A stretch of DNA of 64,000 nucleotides from Haloferax sp. Q22 (GCF_001482285.1 NZ_LOEP01000016.1:186001-250000); one strand, 5' to 3'; counted from the first letter of the stretch, positions 8,450 to 18,164 are shown. Notes: a model not told the origin generated them from the letters alone. Numbers and translations are program-made.

Positions 8450-8914
8450 ATGCTCGATACGTTTCGGTCAGACACGCGCGCCATCGAAGGGCTCCCGGTC
8501 CGTCTCGTCGTCGCTCTCGTGGTCGGCGTCGCCAGCATGAGCGTCATGCTCAACATGCTCTCGGGAGTGCAGGGCCTCGCCACCTCGGAACTCGACGTGA
8601 AGCCGGCGCCCGACGTGGTCGGCCCGGGCGCACAGGACCTCGACTTCACCGTCGTCGACCACGAAGGAAACCCCGTCGAGGGCGCGACGGTTATCGTGAA
8701 ATCTGGAACCGCAGAAATCGACGGCGTGGCGACGGCGAAGACCGGCGGCGGCGGGGCAGCGACTGTTCACGTCGACGCCGAACTCGGTGCGAACCGCGAG
8801 GACGGAACGCTCGTCGTGGACGTGAAACCGCCCGCAGGGAGTTCGTTCGTCGACCGTCGCGAGAACACGAACGTGCTCGTCGTTCAAGACTGGGCGCGGT
8901 ACTCGGAGTCCTAA
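8450..8914 (+). CDS. Membrane-anchored protein with an Ig-like/carboxypeptidase-regulatory-like domain
   Basis: 154 residues. A hydrophobic helix at about 17-40 (VRLVVALVVGVASMSVMLNM) anchors the N-terminus and the rest is predicted extracellular. Residues 60-150 (DLDFTVVDHEGNPVEGATV, then a beta-rich run) look like a carboxypeptidase-regulatory or CNA-B beta-sandwich. It is a conserved haloarchaeal type of unknown function. Confidence 0.75.
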   Translation: MLDTFRSDTRAIEGLPVRLVVALVVGVASMSVMLNMLSGVQGLATSELDVKPAPDVVGPGAQDLDFTVVDHEGNPVEGATVIVKSGTAEIDGVATAKTGGGGAATVHVDAELGANREDGTLVVDVKPPAGSSFVDRRENTNVLVVQDWARYSES

Positions 8915-8938
8915 ACGCAGAAACCGCGGGCCGCGACC

Positions 8939-10207
8939 TCAGCGTTCGGGGTGCGTCGCCGCGTCGAATCCACCGCGAACGAGCGGTTTGGCGATGTGTC
9001 GGCGGGCGCACGGCGGCACCTCGTACCAGCCGAGTTCGAGGTCACGGTCGACCGCCCGCTCGACTTTGCCGGGCGCGTCGGTCCCGCAGTCGCGACACCG
9101 GTAGCCCTGATTCCGTCCGGCACTTTTCATCGTCCGCCCGCAGTCGGGACAGACGGGCGTCGCGGGTTCCGTCCGAACGAGGTCGCGGACCGCGAACTTC
9201 TCCAGTTTGAGCGTCCCGTCTCCGACCTCGCCGCAGGCGGTGAGCGCGTCGCCGACGCGGAGCGCCCGCACTCGGTGTCGGAAGCGCTTCGTCGGTTCGA
9301 AGGCGGCGACGGAGACCGTCGAGTCGCCGGCTTCGAGGTCGAAAAAGACGTGGCCGCCGGCGCGCGTCTCCGGGCCGGAGGCGACGGTCCCGGCGACGCG
9401 GTAGGCGCGGCCGTCGCGGAGGTCCGAGACGACGCCGTCGCGGAGGTGCGCGTCGGTCCCCTGGTTCGTGAGAAACGTCGCCGAGCGGTCGATGGGCTCC
9501 GAGTCGATGGCCGCAGCAACCTCGCGGACGGTGTCGGCGTCGTCGCCGCGGATGCCGTGGAGAATCGGCCCCGGCGCGTTCGGCACGCAGACGGCCTCGC
9601 CCTCCTCGCGGTCCACGGTGTCCCACGCGTCGGGATACGCCGCGTCGGCGGCGTCGAAGACGGAGTCCAAATCGACCTCGCGGGGCGTCCCGCAGCGGTG
9701 GAACTCGCGGTAGGAGATGTGTTCGTAGGTCCACTCGTCGAAGGCGGCCCACGCGCCGACGGCCGCGAGCGAGCCGATGCGGCCCCGCCCACCGTGCCAG
9801 CCCTCGGTCAGGAACCCGGAGCGCTCGGCGAGGTCGACCGCGGCGTCGAGGTCGTGGAAGTCGCGGACGGCGTCGCGGGCGAAGTCGGCGACGGCGGTCG
9901 AAACCGTGTCGGCGGACCCCGGCGCGACGACGATGCCCGGACTGGTTCGGTCGTCGTCGAGGACGGCCCAGCGGTCGAGTTCCTCGCGGGCGAGGTCGAA
10001 CGCCGCGCCTGCGGGGAGGTCGGTGTGAATCGCCAGCGCCGCGTTCCCGCGGGTCTTGTGTTCGACCGCCGGGTTCAGGCGGACGAGAAGTCGTCGCTCG
10101 ACGTTCCCCCCGTGGGCCTCGACGGCCTCGGCGACGAGCGTCGCCAGGTAGGTCGTACACATCCCGAGGGTGCGGGAGTCGGTGTCGTCGAGGCCGATGA
10201 CGGTCAT
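8939..10207 (-). CDS. tiaS: tRNA(Ile2) 2-agmatinylcytidine synthetase
   Basis: 422 residues. TiaS attaches agmatine to C34 of tRNA-Ile2 so that it reads AUA only. The N-terminus MTVIGLDDTDSRTLGMCTTY and VRLNPAVEHKTRGNAALA are family signatures. An OB-fold region (about 285-350) is followed by a zinc ribbon (CPDCG, CRDCG) near 360-385. ATG 10207 is preferred over an upstream in-frame start because DDTDS normally lies close to the N-terminus. A TATA-like TTTATATAG (minus strand, about 10257-10265) lies upstream. Confidence 0.95.
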   Translation of the reverse strand: MTVIGLDDTDSRTLGMCTTYLATLVAEAVEAHGGNVERRLLVRLNPAVEHKTRGNAALAIHTDLPAGAAFDLAREELDRWAVLDDDRTSPGIVVAPGSADTVSTAVADFARDAVRDFHDLDAAVDLAERSGFLTEGWHGGRGRIGSLAAVGAWAAFDEWTYEHISYREFHRCGTPREVDLDSVFDAADAAYPDAWDTVDREEGEAVCVPNAPGPILHGIRGDDADTVREVAAAIDSEPIDRSATFLTNQGTDAHLRDGVVSDLRDGRAYRVAGTVASGPETRAGGHVFFDLEAGDSTVSVAAFEPTKRFRHRVRALRVGDALTACGEVGDGTLKLEKFAVRDLVRTEPATPVCPDCGRTMKSAGRNQGYRCRDCGTDAPGKVERAVDRDLELGWYEVPPCARRHIAKPLVRGGFDAATHPER

Positions 10208-10349
10208 CGGCGGAGATTGCCGGAGGGCGCAGTAACGCCTTTCGGGTCGGTCGCGGCTATATAAATGCGGCATCGAGAAGGGATACACGTCGGCGAGGGC
10301 GACGATACCGGGGAAAACGCTTTATGGGCCGAATCGCTTATTGCCCCCT

Positions 10350-11324
10350 ATGTCCCGGTCAGCGCTGGTTGGTAATGTCGCCGCGATGCTCCAAGACGCG
10401 GGCTTCGTCGTGAGCGACCGCATCGCCATCCGGCCGAAGAGCTTCGACCTCGCCGCCCGCAGGGGTGAGGACCTGTTGCTCCTCAAGATACTGGGGAACA
10501 TCGACGCGTTCGACGGCATCACCGGCTCCGAGATGCGACGCCTCGGTTCGTACCTCGACGCCACGCCGTTGGTCGTCGGGCTTCGGACCCGAGACGAGGA
10601 CCTCAAACCCGGCGTCGTCTACTTCCGCCACGGCGTGCCGGTGTTGAACCCCGACACCGCCATGGACCTGTTCGTCGAGGAGGTTCCCCCGCTCATCTAC
10701 GCCGCCCCCGGCGGACTGTATGTGAGCCTCGACGGCGACGTGCTCGCCGAAGAGCGGCAAGAACGCGGGTGGAGCCTCGGACAGCTCGCGACCGAGCTCG
10801 GCGTCTCGCGGCGCACCGTCTCGAAGTACGAAAACGGCATGAACGCGAGCATCGAAGTGGCGATTCACCTCGAAGAGCTGTTCGACCGGCCGTTCTCGAA
10901 CCCGGTCGACGTGCTCACGGGCGCGGAGGACGTGCGCGACGCCGAGCCGACGCCCGACGACCCCGACGTGGACCCCGACGACGAACACGTCCTGTCGGTG
11001 TTGACGCGCGCCGGCTTCACCGTCCACCCGACCGCCCGCGCACCGTTCAAGGCCGTCAGCGAGGACGCCGGACGCAAGAAGGAGACGAACGTCCTCACGG
11101 GTCACTCGTCGTTCACCAGGAGCGCCGAAAAGCGCGCCCAAATCATGTCTTCGCTCGGCGAAATCACGCGGACGCGCTCCGTCTACTTCGTCGAGGAACA
11201 GCAGAAGCGCGAGTCGGTCGACGGCACCGGCATCGTCAGCTGTGAGGAACTCGCCGCCATCGACGACCCCGACGAGATTCGCGACCTGATTCGCGAGCGG
11301 ACCCGCGACCCCGCAGAGAGCTAA
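10350..11324 (+). CDS. Archaeal HTH regulator with N-terminal nuclease-like domain
   Basis: 324 residues from ATG 10350. The first ~110 residues ([26 protein letters not shown]) resemble a restriction-endonuclease-like fold; an HTH_3 domain follows ([29 protein letters not shown], about 130-170). It matches the conserved archaeal putative HTH transcriptional regulatory family whose targets are not known to me. A TATA-like CTTTATGG at 10320-10327 is about 25 nt upstream, so the message is leaderless. Confidence 0.88.
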   Translation: MSRSALVGNVAAMLQDAGFVVSDRIAIRPKSFDLAARRGEDLLLLKILGNIDAFDGITGSEMRRLGSYLDATPLVVGLRTRDEDLKPGVVYFRHGVPVLNPDTAMDLFVEEVPPLIYAAPGGLYVSLDGDVLAEERQERGWSLGQLATELGVSRRTVSKYENGMNASIEVAIHLEELFDRPFSNPVDVLTGAEDVRDAEPTPDDPDVDPDDEHVLSVLTRAGFTVHPTARAPFKAVSEDAGRKKETNVLTGHSSFTRSAEKRAQIMSSLGEITRTRSVYFVEEQQKRESVDGTGIVSCEELAAIDDPDEIRDLIRERTRDPAES

Positions 11325-11394
11325 CCGCAGGGTCGCGGCACGCTATCGTGCGGTTAGTACTATGGTTATCATCGTCGCCAGCGTAGCGGTTGCT

Positions 11395-11778
11395 ATGTCG
11401 AACGTGCGAGGGCCGAACGGGAACGACGGGGTGAGTGAGAAATCGCGGGCCGCCGTCGAAACGCTCGCGGCCGCGGCGTGGCGCGAGGCCGCGTCGTGGC
11501 CGGCGGTCGAGCGGACGGTGCTTTTCGGCTGCCCGTCGTTTCGGGCGAACGGGACGCTCTTCGCCGTCGTCTCCGAGCAGGGGCTCTCGCTTACGTCGCT
11601 GTCGGCCGAGTCGCGAGCGGCGGTGGCGGAACGACACCGCGTCCTGCCGTTCGAGGCGAACGGTCGCGTCGTCGGGTCGTGGGCGACCGTCGATATCGAA
11701 CCGAGCCGAATCGCCGAACTCTCGGACGCGCTCCGCGCGAGCTACGAGGCGGCTGTGGGTCGAAAACGAGAACAGTAA
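11395..11778 (+). CDS. Conserved small protein, MmcQ/YjbR- or TfoX-N-like
   Basis: 127 residues from MSNVRGPNGN. The pattern FGCPSFRANGTLFAVVSEQG followed by a small beta-alpha fold and VDIEP is reminiscent of MmcQ/YjbR and TfoX N-terminal domains, whose biochemical role is unclear. An in-frame ATG at 11362 would add a short hydrophobic N-terminus; 11395 gives the more family-like start. No operon partner. Confidence 0.6.
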   Translation: MSNVRGPNGNDGVSEKSRAAVETLAAAAWREAASWPAVERTVLFGCPSFRANGTLFAVVSEQGLSLTSLSAESRAAVAERHRVLPFEANGRVVGSWATVDIEPSRIAELSDALRASYEAAVGRKREQ

Positions 11779-11827
11779 GCGAGAGCGCGACGCTCACCGT
11801 GGGACGAACCGGACGGAGGGGACGGAG

Positions 11828-12082
11828 TTACGCCGCCGAGCCGTAGGTCTCTTCGAGGTAGTCGACGATATCGTCGCTCTCGGGCATCCCCTCGACGCCG
11901 TGTTCCTCGTCGACGAGGACGGGGACGCCAGTCTGGCCGCTTACCTCCTCGACCTCCGTGCGCTCGGCGTGAGCGCTGGGGACCATCTGCGACTCGTATT
12001 CGAGGTTGAGTTCAGCGAGCTTGTTCTTCACTTTCGCGCAGTACGGACAGCCCTGCAGTTCGTAGAGGACGAGTTGAGACAT
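11828..12082 (-). CDS. Glutaredoxin family protein
   Basis: 84 residues, starting MSQLVLYELQGCPYCAKVKN. The CPYC dithiol active site is at residues 12-15, with the cis-Pro loop GVPVLVD and C-terminal MPESDDIVDYL expected of the fold. It would reduce disulfides in the cytoplasm, probably with a haloarchaeal thiol such as gamma-glutamylcysteine rather than glutathione. The frame opens upstream to 12265, inside the purine permease, but the fold begins at 12082. Confidence 0.93.
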   Translation of the reverse strand: MSQLVLYELQGCPYCAKVKNKLAELNLEYESQMVPSAHAERTEVEEVSGQTGVPVLVDEEHGVEGMPESDDIVDYLEETYGSAA

Positions 12083-12192
12083 CGCTCGGAGGTATGGAGT
12101 CCGAGCGGAAAAACGCGGCGGTGGTGTGTGTCGCGGACGCATCGGAGAGAAACGCACGCCTGCGGGGGGACCGAGCGGTCGCGAGCGGCGCC

Positions 12193-13665
12193 TCAGACCT
12201 GCGCTTGCAGCATGCCCGAGGTGCGGATGACGAAGTAGAGGAAGAACGCGACGGCGAGTGCCCACTGGCCGGCACTGACCTCGTCGTACTCACCGGCTGC
12301 GACCTTCACGAGCGGGTACGAGACGATGCCCGCCGCGATGCCGTAGGCGATGGAGTACGTGAAGGGCATGACGAGGATGGTCATGCCGGCGGGGATAGTG
12401 ACGGTGATGTCGTCCCACGCGACGTCGACGACGTTGCGGAGCATCACGACGCCGATGACGACGAGCGCGATGTGGGAGGCGTACTGCGGGATAGCAGTTG
12501 CGAGCGGGACGATGGCGAGCGAACCGAGGAACAAGAGGGCGACGACGAGCGCGGAGAGGCCCGTGCGGCCGCCCTCTTCGACGCCGGTGGCGGACTCGAT
12601 GTACGTCGTGACCGTCGAGGTGCCGAGCATCGCGCCCGCGGTGGTGCCGACCGCGTCGGCCATGAGCGGCTTGTCGATGTCGGGGAGGTCGCCGTTCTCG
12701 TCGAGGAAGCCCGCGACCTGACCGACGCCGACGAGGGTGCCGGCGGTGTCGAAGAAGTCGACGAAGAAGAACGTGATGACGATGAGGGCGAAACTGAACG
12801 CCTCGACGTTGCCGAAGCCGGAGATGAACGCGCCTGCGAGGGGCGTGATGTCGTAGGTGGCGGCACCTCCACCGGGCATAACGAGGTCAACAGCACCAAG
12901 CAGAGGGAGCGAAATCGTTGTCGTCGTTGCACCTACGACCAGACCCGCATCAGGAGCAACGAATCCGAAGGCAGTAACTGCCCATCCGACAATCGCCGTG
13001 CCGGCGATGCCGATGATAATCGAACCTGGAATACCTGCGGCGTAGAGCGCGAACGTGAAGAACAGGCCGACGATGGAGACGATGGCGACGGGGTTCGACG
13101 CGAGGTCGCCCATCGTGATGAGCGTCGCATTGTCGTTGACGACGATGCCCATCGCCTGTAACCCGATAATCGCTAAGAACAGCCCGATACCGGTTCCGAC
13201 GGCCATCTTGACCGGTTCGGGGAACACCTTGATGATGGCTTCCCGCGCGCCGACGGCGGTGAGCGCGATGAAGATGACACCCTCGACGAAGACGGCCGCG
13301 AGCGCCGTCTGCCACGGGACGCCTAACGCGCCGACGACGGTGAACGCGAAGAAGGCGTTCAGGCCGAGGCCCGGCGCTTGCGCGAAGGGTCGATTGGCGT
13401 AGAACGCCATAACCATAGTCGCGATGGCGGCCGCGAGGATGGTGACGACGGCGAGCATGGACTGAACCTCCCCCGGCGTGTACCCGGCGATGGCGATGCC
13501 GTCGACGCCCTCGATGTACGGTTGGTCTGTGAGAAGCGACGGGTTGACGACGACGATGTACGACATCGTGAGGAACGTCGTGATGCCCGCGAGAATCTCG
13601 GTCCTGACCGTGGACCCGTGTTTATGCACGTCGAAGTAGTTTGCGAGGGTTTCAGAGAGCCCCAT
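12193..13665 (-). CDS. NCS2-type (AzgA-like) purine permease
   Basis: 490 residues with about 12-14 membrane segments. The start MGLSETLANYFDVHKHGSTVRTE, FLTMSYIVVVNP, AQAPGLGLNAFFAFTVV and FVDFFDTAGTLVGVG are hallmarks of the AzgA/PbuG hypoxanthine-guanine-adenine permeases. It lies downstream of an HTH-phosphoribosyltransferase and pyrE on the same strand, which fits nucleobase salvage. A TATA-like GCTTATGTG about 35 nt upstream suggests its own promoter. Confidence 0.9.
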   Translation of the reverse strand: MGLSETLANYFDVHKHGSTVRTEILAGITTFLTMSYIVVVNPSLLTDQPYIEGVDGIAIAGYTPGEVQSMLAVVTILAAAIATMVMAFYANRPFAQAPGLGLNAFFAFTVVGALGVPWQTALAAVFVEGVIFIALTAVGAREAIIKVFPEPVKMAVGTGIGLFLAIIGLQAMGIVVNDNATLITMGDLASNPVAIVSIVGLFFTFALYAAGIPGSIIIGIAGTAIVGWAVTAFGFVAPDAGLVVGATTTTISLPLLGAVDLVMPGGGAATYDITPLAGAFISGFGNVEAFSFALIVITFFFVDFFDTAGTLVGVGQVAGFLDENGDLPDIDKPLMADAVGTTAGAMLGTSTVTTYIESATGVEEGGRTGLSALVVALLFLGSLAIVPLATAIPQYASHIALVVIGVVMLRNVVDVAWDDITVTIPAGMTILVMPFTYSIAYGIAAGIVSYPLVKVAAGEYDEVSAGQWALAVAFFLYFVIRTSGMLQAQV

Positions 13666-13854
13666 GATGCACGACTAAGCATACCCACGATTGCACACAT
13701 AAGCATTACCATCCTCCCGAACAGAATTATCCACGGACGTGAGTTAAACTACCTATTCAGTGTGTGAGAACGGCACAGAAGTGCCTATTTCCCCACCAGT
13801 TGTAAGTGAACTAACGAGTTTTGAACCGTTTATTCGAGCGACCGCGGGAGCGCC

Positions 13855-14568
13855 TCAGTCGAAACTGCTCAGCGCGCCGACCGGGGCGTCGGTGAGCTCG
13901 CGGGCGCGGTTCGTCCCCTCGTCGCCGACGGCGATGAGCGCGAAGACGCCGGCGATGTCGGCGTCGGCCTGCAGCGCGATGTCCAAGAGGAGTTCCTGCG
14001 TCTCGCCCGAGCGGATGAGGTCGTCGACGACGAGGACGCGCTCGCCGTCGTCGATGGCGCTGGCGGGGAGGTAGTAGGTGAGTTCGATGCCGGACGCGAG
14101 GCGCTGGCGCGACTCGATGAAGTCCTCGACGGCGGTCTCTTTCGACTTCTTCGCGTACGCGAGGCGCGCGCCGAAGTAGCTCGCCATCGCCGCGCCGAGG
14201 GTGATGCCGTCGGTCGCCGCGGTCAGAATCACGTCGGGCCGTTCGAGGTTCAGTGTGTTCGCCGCGACGGGCGCGACGAGGTCGAGGAACGACTGGTCGA
14301 AGACGACGCCGGAGTTATCGACGTAGCCTTCGTCGTCGAATCGGACGCGGGCTTCGAGTTCGTCGGCGAGCGCGTCGCGGCCAACGCCCTCGACGACCTC
14401 GCGGGCGCGTTCGACCCCGGGCAGGACGTGCCCGTTGACGTAACGGTTGAGGTCGCCGGCCGGCAGTCCCGTGAGTTCGGCCAGCTCGTCGTACGTCCGG
14501 GTCTCTTTGAGCATCCGGAGCACGGAGACAGCCTGCAACTGGAGTGCGGCCTTCTCTGCTCTGTTCAT
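13855..14568 (-). CDS. HTH-phosphoribosyltransferase (PyrE homologue, possible regulator)
   Basis: 237 residues from MNRAEKAALQLQAVSV. An N-terminal HTH (TYDELAELTGLPAGDLNRYV, about 30-50) is fused to a type I phosphoribosyltransferase domain with the PRPP loop VLVVDDLIRSGETQ and the VILTAATDGITLGAA segment. The architecture resembles the archaeal COG0856/GfcR-type proteins in which the PRTase domain senses PRPP; I cannot tell enzyme from regulator by sequence. It sits between pyrE and a purine permease. ATG 14568 follows a GGCGGAGG ribosome-binding-like run; an upstream ATG (14592) is less likely. Confidence 0.85.
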   Translation of the reverse strand: MNRAEKAALQLQAVSVLRMLKETRTYDELAELTGLPAGDLNRYVNGHVLPGVERAREVVEGVGRDALADELEARVRFDDEGYVDNSGVVFDQSFLDLVAPVAANTLNLERPDVILTAATDGITLGAAMASYFGARLAYAKKSKETAVEDFIESRQRLASGIELTYYLPASAIDDGERVLVVDDLIRSGETQELLLDIALQADADIAGVFALIAVGDEGTNRARELTDAPVGALSSFD

Positions 14569-14642
14569 GCCTCCGCCTTCGTACTTGCACAAAAATGAAT
14601 ACTTCGATTGCCGATTCCGAGTGAATTAGTCACAAGCGTGTA

Positions 14643-15173
14643 TTAGCGGTCGGCGTCAGCCAGCAGGTCCTCGGCGGTGAGAAGCGACTCCAGTTCGATG
14701 TCGTGTTCGGCTAACAGCTCGGCTGCGCCCTCCTGTCGGTCCACGACGACGATGACGCGGTCAACGACCGCGCCGGCCTCGCGGAGCGCCTCCACGGCGT
14801 CGACGGCGCTCTGGCCCGTCGTCGCGATGTCTTCGAGGACGACGACCTCCTCGCCCTCCTCCAGTGCGCCTTCGATTCGCTTTGCCGTCCCGTACTCCTT
14901 CGCCTTCTTGCGGGCGATGACGTACGGCTTGTTCGTCTCGACCGCGGTCGCGGCCACGAGCGGGACCGCGCCGAGCGCGACGCCGGCCAGTTTGTCGTCG
15001 TCCGCGACGCGCTCCGCGAACGCCTCGGCGATGAGCTTCAGACACCGGGGGTCGGTCTCGAAGAGGTACTTGTCCACGTAGTAGCTCGACGTGCCGCCGT
15101 GAGAGAGCTCGAACTCGCCGAACTGGACCGCGTCGGCGGCTCGGAGCGCCTCGATGAGTGCTGTGTTCGCCAT
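14643..15173 (-). CDS. pyrE: Orotate phosphoribosyltransferase
   Basis: 176 residues. It converts orotate and PRPP to OMP in pyrimidine synthesis. [19 protein letters not shown] is the orotate-binding N-terminus; [14 protein letters not shown] is the flexible catalytic loop and [18 protein letters not shown] the PRPP loop. Length is typical for archaeal PyrE. A TATA-like CGCTTAAGCG lies about 35 nt upstream. The HTH-PRTase gene follows after 74 nt. In Haloferax this gene type is known as pyrE2. Confidence 0.95.
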   Translation of the reverse strand: MANTALIEALRAADAVQFGEFELSHGGTSSYYVDKYLFETDPRCLKLIAEAFAERVADDDKLAGVALGAVPLVAATAVETNKPYVIARKKAKEYGTAKRIEGALEEGEEVVVLEDIATTGQSAVDAVEALREAGAVVDRVIVVVDRQEGAAELLAEHDIELESLLTAEDLLADADR

Positions 15174-15282
15174 CTTGTTTCGAGAGGGTTCAGGGAGGCG
15201 CTTAAGCGGGTTGGTTCGGGGTGAGCGGCACAAATAGTCGGCCGTACCCGAGAAATAGATCACCCTACCTATAAGAGAAGAT

Positions 15283-15782
15283 ATGAATTCGTTCTCCGAC
15301 CCGGACCACCTGTGGAACCGAGTTGAAGTTCCGTTCGACGACGAAACGAGACAGCTTCCTTCAGAGGCGTTCGAGTCAGTTGCTGAGAGGGTCGACAGCC
15401 ACGCAGTTGTCGGTATAACCAACGCCAAGGGAGACGTGCTGCTGCTGGACGATGGTTCTCACGGGTGGACACTTCTCGCCTTCCCTGTGGAACACGGCAA
15501 AGACTGGCTGGTTGTGGCTCGACAGGAAACCGGGTCACTTCTCGATACCTCAGTCGTCTTAGAGAAGGTTGAGTTCGTCCGCTGTATCGAGTTTCAATCC
15601 GCGGACGAGGACGACGGACGCACCACGATGCACAACGTGGTCTTTCGTGTTTCATATCTGATGATGTAGTTATTGGGGAGACACAGAAACAGGAAGACCG
15701 GGTGCTTAGCTGGTTTGCAGGAGTTCCTGAGGAACAGGAAGGAGACGTTGCCGACGATATTCGACAGTTCGTGGAGAACTGA
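15283..15782 (+). pseudogene. Decayed Nudix-type hydrolase
   Basis: The first frame (15283-15669) gives [16 protein letters not shown], a beta strand [21 protein letters not shown], then a TAG at 15667. From about 15660 another frame continues DDVVIGETQKQEDRVLSWF to a TGA at 15780-15782, so a small indel (apparently a duplicated AT near 15653-15657) breaks the gene. The Nudix box also looks damaged: after GKDWLVVAR only QETG remains, so the catalytic REUxEE run is missing. Base composition is clearly lower in GC than the neighbours. Confidence 0.7.
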
Positions 15783-15847
15783 CGTGTCGAGGTCCGGTTG
15801 AACCGGTTCAGCAATCGTTCTGTTACTGTACCGCGAACGAGGCCGAA

Positions 15848-15870
15848 GGCCGAGTCTCGCGGCCTTTTTT
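15848..15870 (+). terminator. Stem followed by T-run
   Basis: GGCCG and CGGCC arms (15848-15852 and 15860-15864) are followed by six T. It lies after the broken Nudix gene. On the opposite strand a separate T-run at about 15918-15925 directly follows carS, so transcription from both sides would end here. Confidence 0.55.
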
Positions 15871-15929
15871 CCTCCAGGTTTTTCAAGGAGCGGGTCGCCG
15901 GAGGCGACCCCGACGCAGAAAAAAGTGGG

Positions 15930-16472
15930 TCACCAGGGCTCGTTTTTCAGCCCGAGGAGGTACGCGCCGACGTTGGTGACGACGTGGAGCACGGGCGTCA
16001 TCACGAGCACGACCGCGAGCACGGGCAGGGTGAACGTCGCCGAGAACCACCCGGGCGCGGCGACCAGCGCGAGGACGAGCGCGCCGACGACGAAGTCGAG
16101 TTGGTCGAGACCGGGGAACGCGGCACCGCGCTCGCGGCCCGAGCGGCGCTTGAGGAACGACGCGCCGATATCGCCGAGCATCGCGCCGAGCGCGAGGCCG
16201 AACCCGGCGGCGAGCGGGAACGTCGGAAGCGAGACGCCGAGCGCGCCCGAGACCGCGGGCCCGACGGCGTTGAGGGCGACGGCGAGGAGCGTCCCGGCCA
16301 GCGTCCCGGCGGCGGTGCCGCGCCACGTCTTTCCGTCCCCGAGGACGCGCCGGCCGCCCCACGTGCGCCCGCCGTCGATGGGACGACCGCCGCCCGCGAG
16401 GACGGCGGCGTTGTTCGGCACGTACGCGGGCAGCATCGCCCAGAAGGCGGTGGCGACGAGAGAGACGACCAT
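15930..16472 (-). CDS. carS: CDP-archaeol synthase
   Basis: 180 residues with five hydrophobic segments. CarS activates digeranylgeranylglyceryl phosphate with CTP, the step before head groups are added to archaeal membrane lipids. [27 protein letters not shown] and the [15 protein letters not shown] segment with the acidic residue are family hallmarks. ATG 16472 is chosen over upstream in-frame ATGs because family members start next to the first membrane helix. A prenyl diphosphate synthase for the same pathway lies at 45.2 kb. Confidence 0.93.
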   Translation of the reverse strand: MVVSLVATAFWAMLPAYVPNNAAVLAGGGRPIDGGRTWGGRRVLGDGKTWRGTAAGTLAGTLLAVALNAVGPAVSGALGVSLPTFPLAAGFGLALGAMLGDIGASFLKRRSGRERGAAFPGLDQLDFVVGALVLALVAAPGWFSATFTLPVLAVVLVMTPVLHVVTNVGAYLLGLKNEPW

Positions 16473-16566
16473 ACCGACCCGTCGGCGGCGAGGAATGTAA
16501 GTTCCGACGGTTCGTCGCCGGGCGAGGCGCCGGAGTCGTTCGATTTCGCGTCCGAATCGATGATAA

Positions 16567-16583
16567 CCCTCAATAGCTGAGGG
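16567..16583. promoter_or_regulatory. Inverted repeat at the proline dehydrogenase promoter
   Basis: CCCTCA and TGAGGG (16567-16572 and 16578-16583) form a perfect 6-bp inverted repeat with a 5-nt spacer, ending 15 nt before the ATG. This is where the transcription start and downstream promoter would be, so a repressor site is plausible. Confidence 0.45.
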
Positions 16584-16598
16584 TCGTAATCGTTCGTT

Positions 16599-17438
16599 AT
16601 GATTCCGCCCATCGCGAGCAGGTTCGTCGCGGGAGAGTCCGCGGCGGGAGCGCTCGACCACGCCCGACGGATGAACGACGACGGCGTGGCGGTCATCCTC
16701 AACCTCCTCGGGGAGCACTACGACGACCGCGCCCCCGCGGACGAGGACGCGGCGGCCTACGTCCGGCTCGTCGAGGACATCGCCTCGACCGGCATCGACG
16801 CCTGCGTGTCGGTCAAACCCTCACAAATCGGCCTCGACGCGGGCGACCACGTGTTCGAGGAGAACTACCGGCGCATCGCCGAGGCGGCCGACGAGCACGG
16901 CGTCTTCCTGTGGTGCGACATGGAGGACCACGAGACGACCGACGTGACCCTCGACGCCTTCGAGGAACTCGCCCGCGAGTTCGACGGCGGGATGGGACTG
17001 TGCGTGCAGGCGAACCTCAAGCGCACGCCCGACGACCTCGAACGCCTCGCCGACGTGCCGGGGAAGATTCGCCTCGTCAAGGGCGCGTACGACGAGCCCG
17101 CCGCGGTCGCCCACAAGCAGAAATCGGCGGTGAACGAGGCGTACAAGGAACTCCTCGCGTACCTGTTTCGGGAGTACGACGGCGGTATCGCCGTCGGGAG
17201 CCACGACCCCGAGATGATAACCTACGCGCGCGACCTCGGTGCAGAGTACGACCGCGACTACGAGGTGCAGATGCTCATGGGCGTGCGCGAGGACGCCCAG
17301 CGCGAACTCGCCGCCGACGGCGTCGAGGTGTGGCAGTACGCGCCCTACGGCGACAAGTGGTTCTCGTACTTCTATCGCCGGGTCCGCGAGCGCAAGGAAA
17401 ACGCCCTGTTCGCGCTCCGGGCCGTCGTCGGCGTCTGA
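16599..17438 (+). CDS. Proline dehydrogenase
   Basis: 279 residues, a single TIM-barrel domain as in monofunctional bacterial and archaeal ProDH. It oxidises proline to pyrroline-5-carboxylate with [58 protein letters not shown] and the C-terminal [19 protein letters not shown] (substrate-binding Arg pair) are diagnostic. It is divergent from carS with 126 nt between them. No P5C dehydrogenase is nearby. Confidence 0.93.
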   Translation: MIPPIASRFVAGESAAGALDHARRMNDDGVAVILNLLGEHYDDRAPADEDAAAYVRLVEDIASTGIDACVSVKPSQIGLDAGDHVFEENYRRIAEAADEHGVFLWCDMEDHETTDVTLDAFEELAREFDGGMGLCVQANLKRTPDDLERLADVPGKIRLVKGAYDEPAAVAHKQKSAVNEAYKELLAYLFREYDGGIAVGSHDPEMITYARDLGAEYDRDYEVQMLMGVREDAQRELAADGVEVWQYAPYGDKWFSYFYRRVRERKENALFALRAVVGV

Positions 17439-17519
17439 GCGAGCGCTGGAACGCGGCGCGTGTCTCTCGTCCCACACTAGAAATCCCCTTATGCCCGCGG
17501 GTTCACGTACCCGATATCA

Positions 17520-18164
17520 ATGTCCTCGTGGAGACGCGACTTCGCCAGCGGCCTCGTGGTTCTCGTTCCGCTCATCGTCATCCTGTACATCCTCGCCTTC
17601 TTTTATAACGGAATCACGTCGATTCCGTACGTTGCGACAATTCTTTCCACCGACGGGACGGTGACGCCGCTTTCGGAGGCGCTCGGATTTGTCATCTCCA
17701 TTATTATTTTCCTGCTGTTAGTCCTCTCGGTCGGCTACCTGATGCGGACGACGGCCGGCCGCCTGCTCGAATCCGGCCTCGACGCCTCCATGAACAAAGT
17801 CCCGCTCGTTCGCGTCGTCTACAACGCTTCTAAGCTCGCGGTCGAAACCGCGCTCACCGGCACCGAAGACCTCCAGAAGCCGGTCCGTCTCGAAACGTGG
17901 CCGGGCATCCGAATGACCGCGTTCAAGACCGGGAAGAAGACCAAAGACGGCAAGGAGATCGTCTTCATGCCGACCGCGCCGAACATCACCACCGGGTTCG
18001 TGATGGAAGTCGACCCCGAAGACATCGAGGAGACCGGCGAGAAGGTCGAAGAGGCCCTCACGCGCGTCCTCTCGGCCGGATTCGCAGAACAGGACCACGT
18101 GGACGAGTTCAACATCGAAGTGACCGAGGAGTCCGGCGACGGGCGCGTCCCCAGCAACGAGTAA
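17520..18164 (+). CDS. DUF502 family membrane protein
   Basis: 214 residues. Two membrane helices (about 8-30 and 55-78) flank a short loop; the GLLESGLDAS-like segment NKVPLVRVVYNASKLAVE, then FKTGKKTKDGKEIVFMPTAPNITTGFV, match DUF502. The C-terminus is acidic and cytoplasmic. Function unknown. A TATA-like CCCTTATGC about 28 nt upstream indicates a leaderless message. Confidence 0.88.
   Translation: MSSWRRDFASGLVVLVPLIVILYILAFFYNGITSIPYVATILSTDGTVTPLSEALGFVISIIIFLLLVLSVGYLMRTTAGRLLESGLDASMNKVPLVRVVYNASKLAVETALTGTEDLQKPVRLETWPGIRMTAFKTGKKTKDGKEIVFMPTAPNITTGFVMEVDPEDIEETGEKVEEALTRVLSAGFAEQDHVDEFNIEVTEESGDGRVPSNE

Noticed and set aside
12860-13060. Patch of slightly lower GC inside the purine permease suggesting recombination
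   Set aside because: The protein stays in frame and family-like; the difference is too small to judge without codon statistics.
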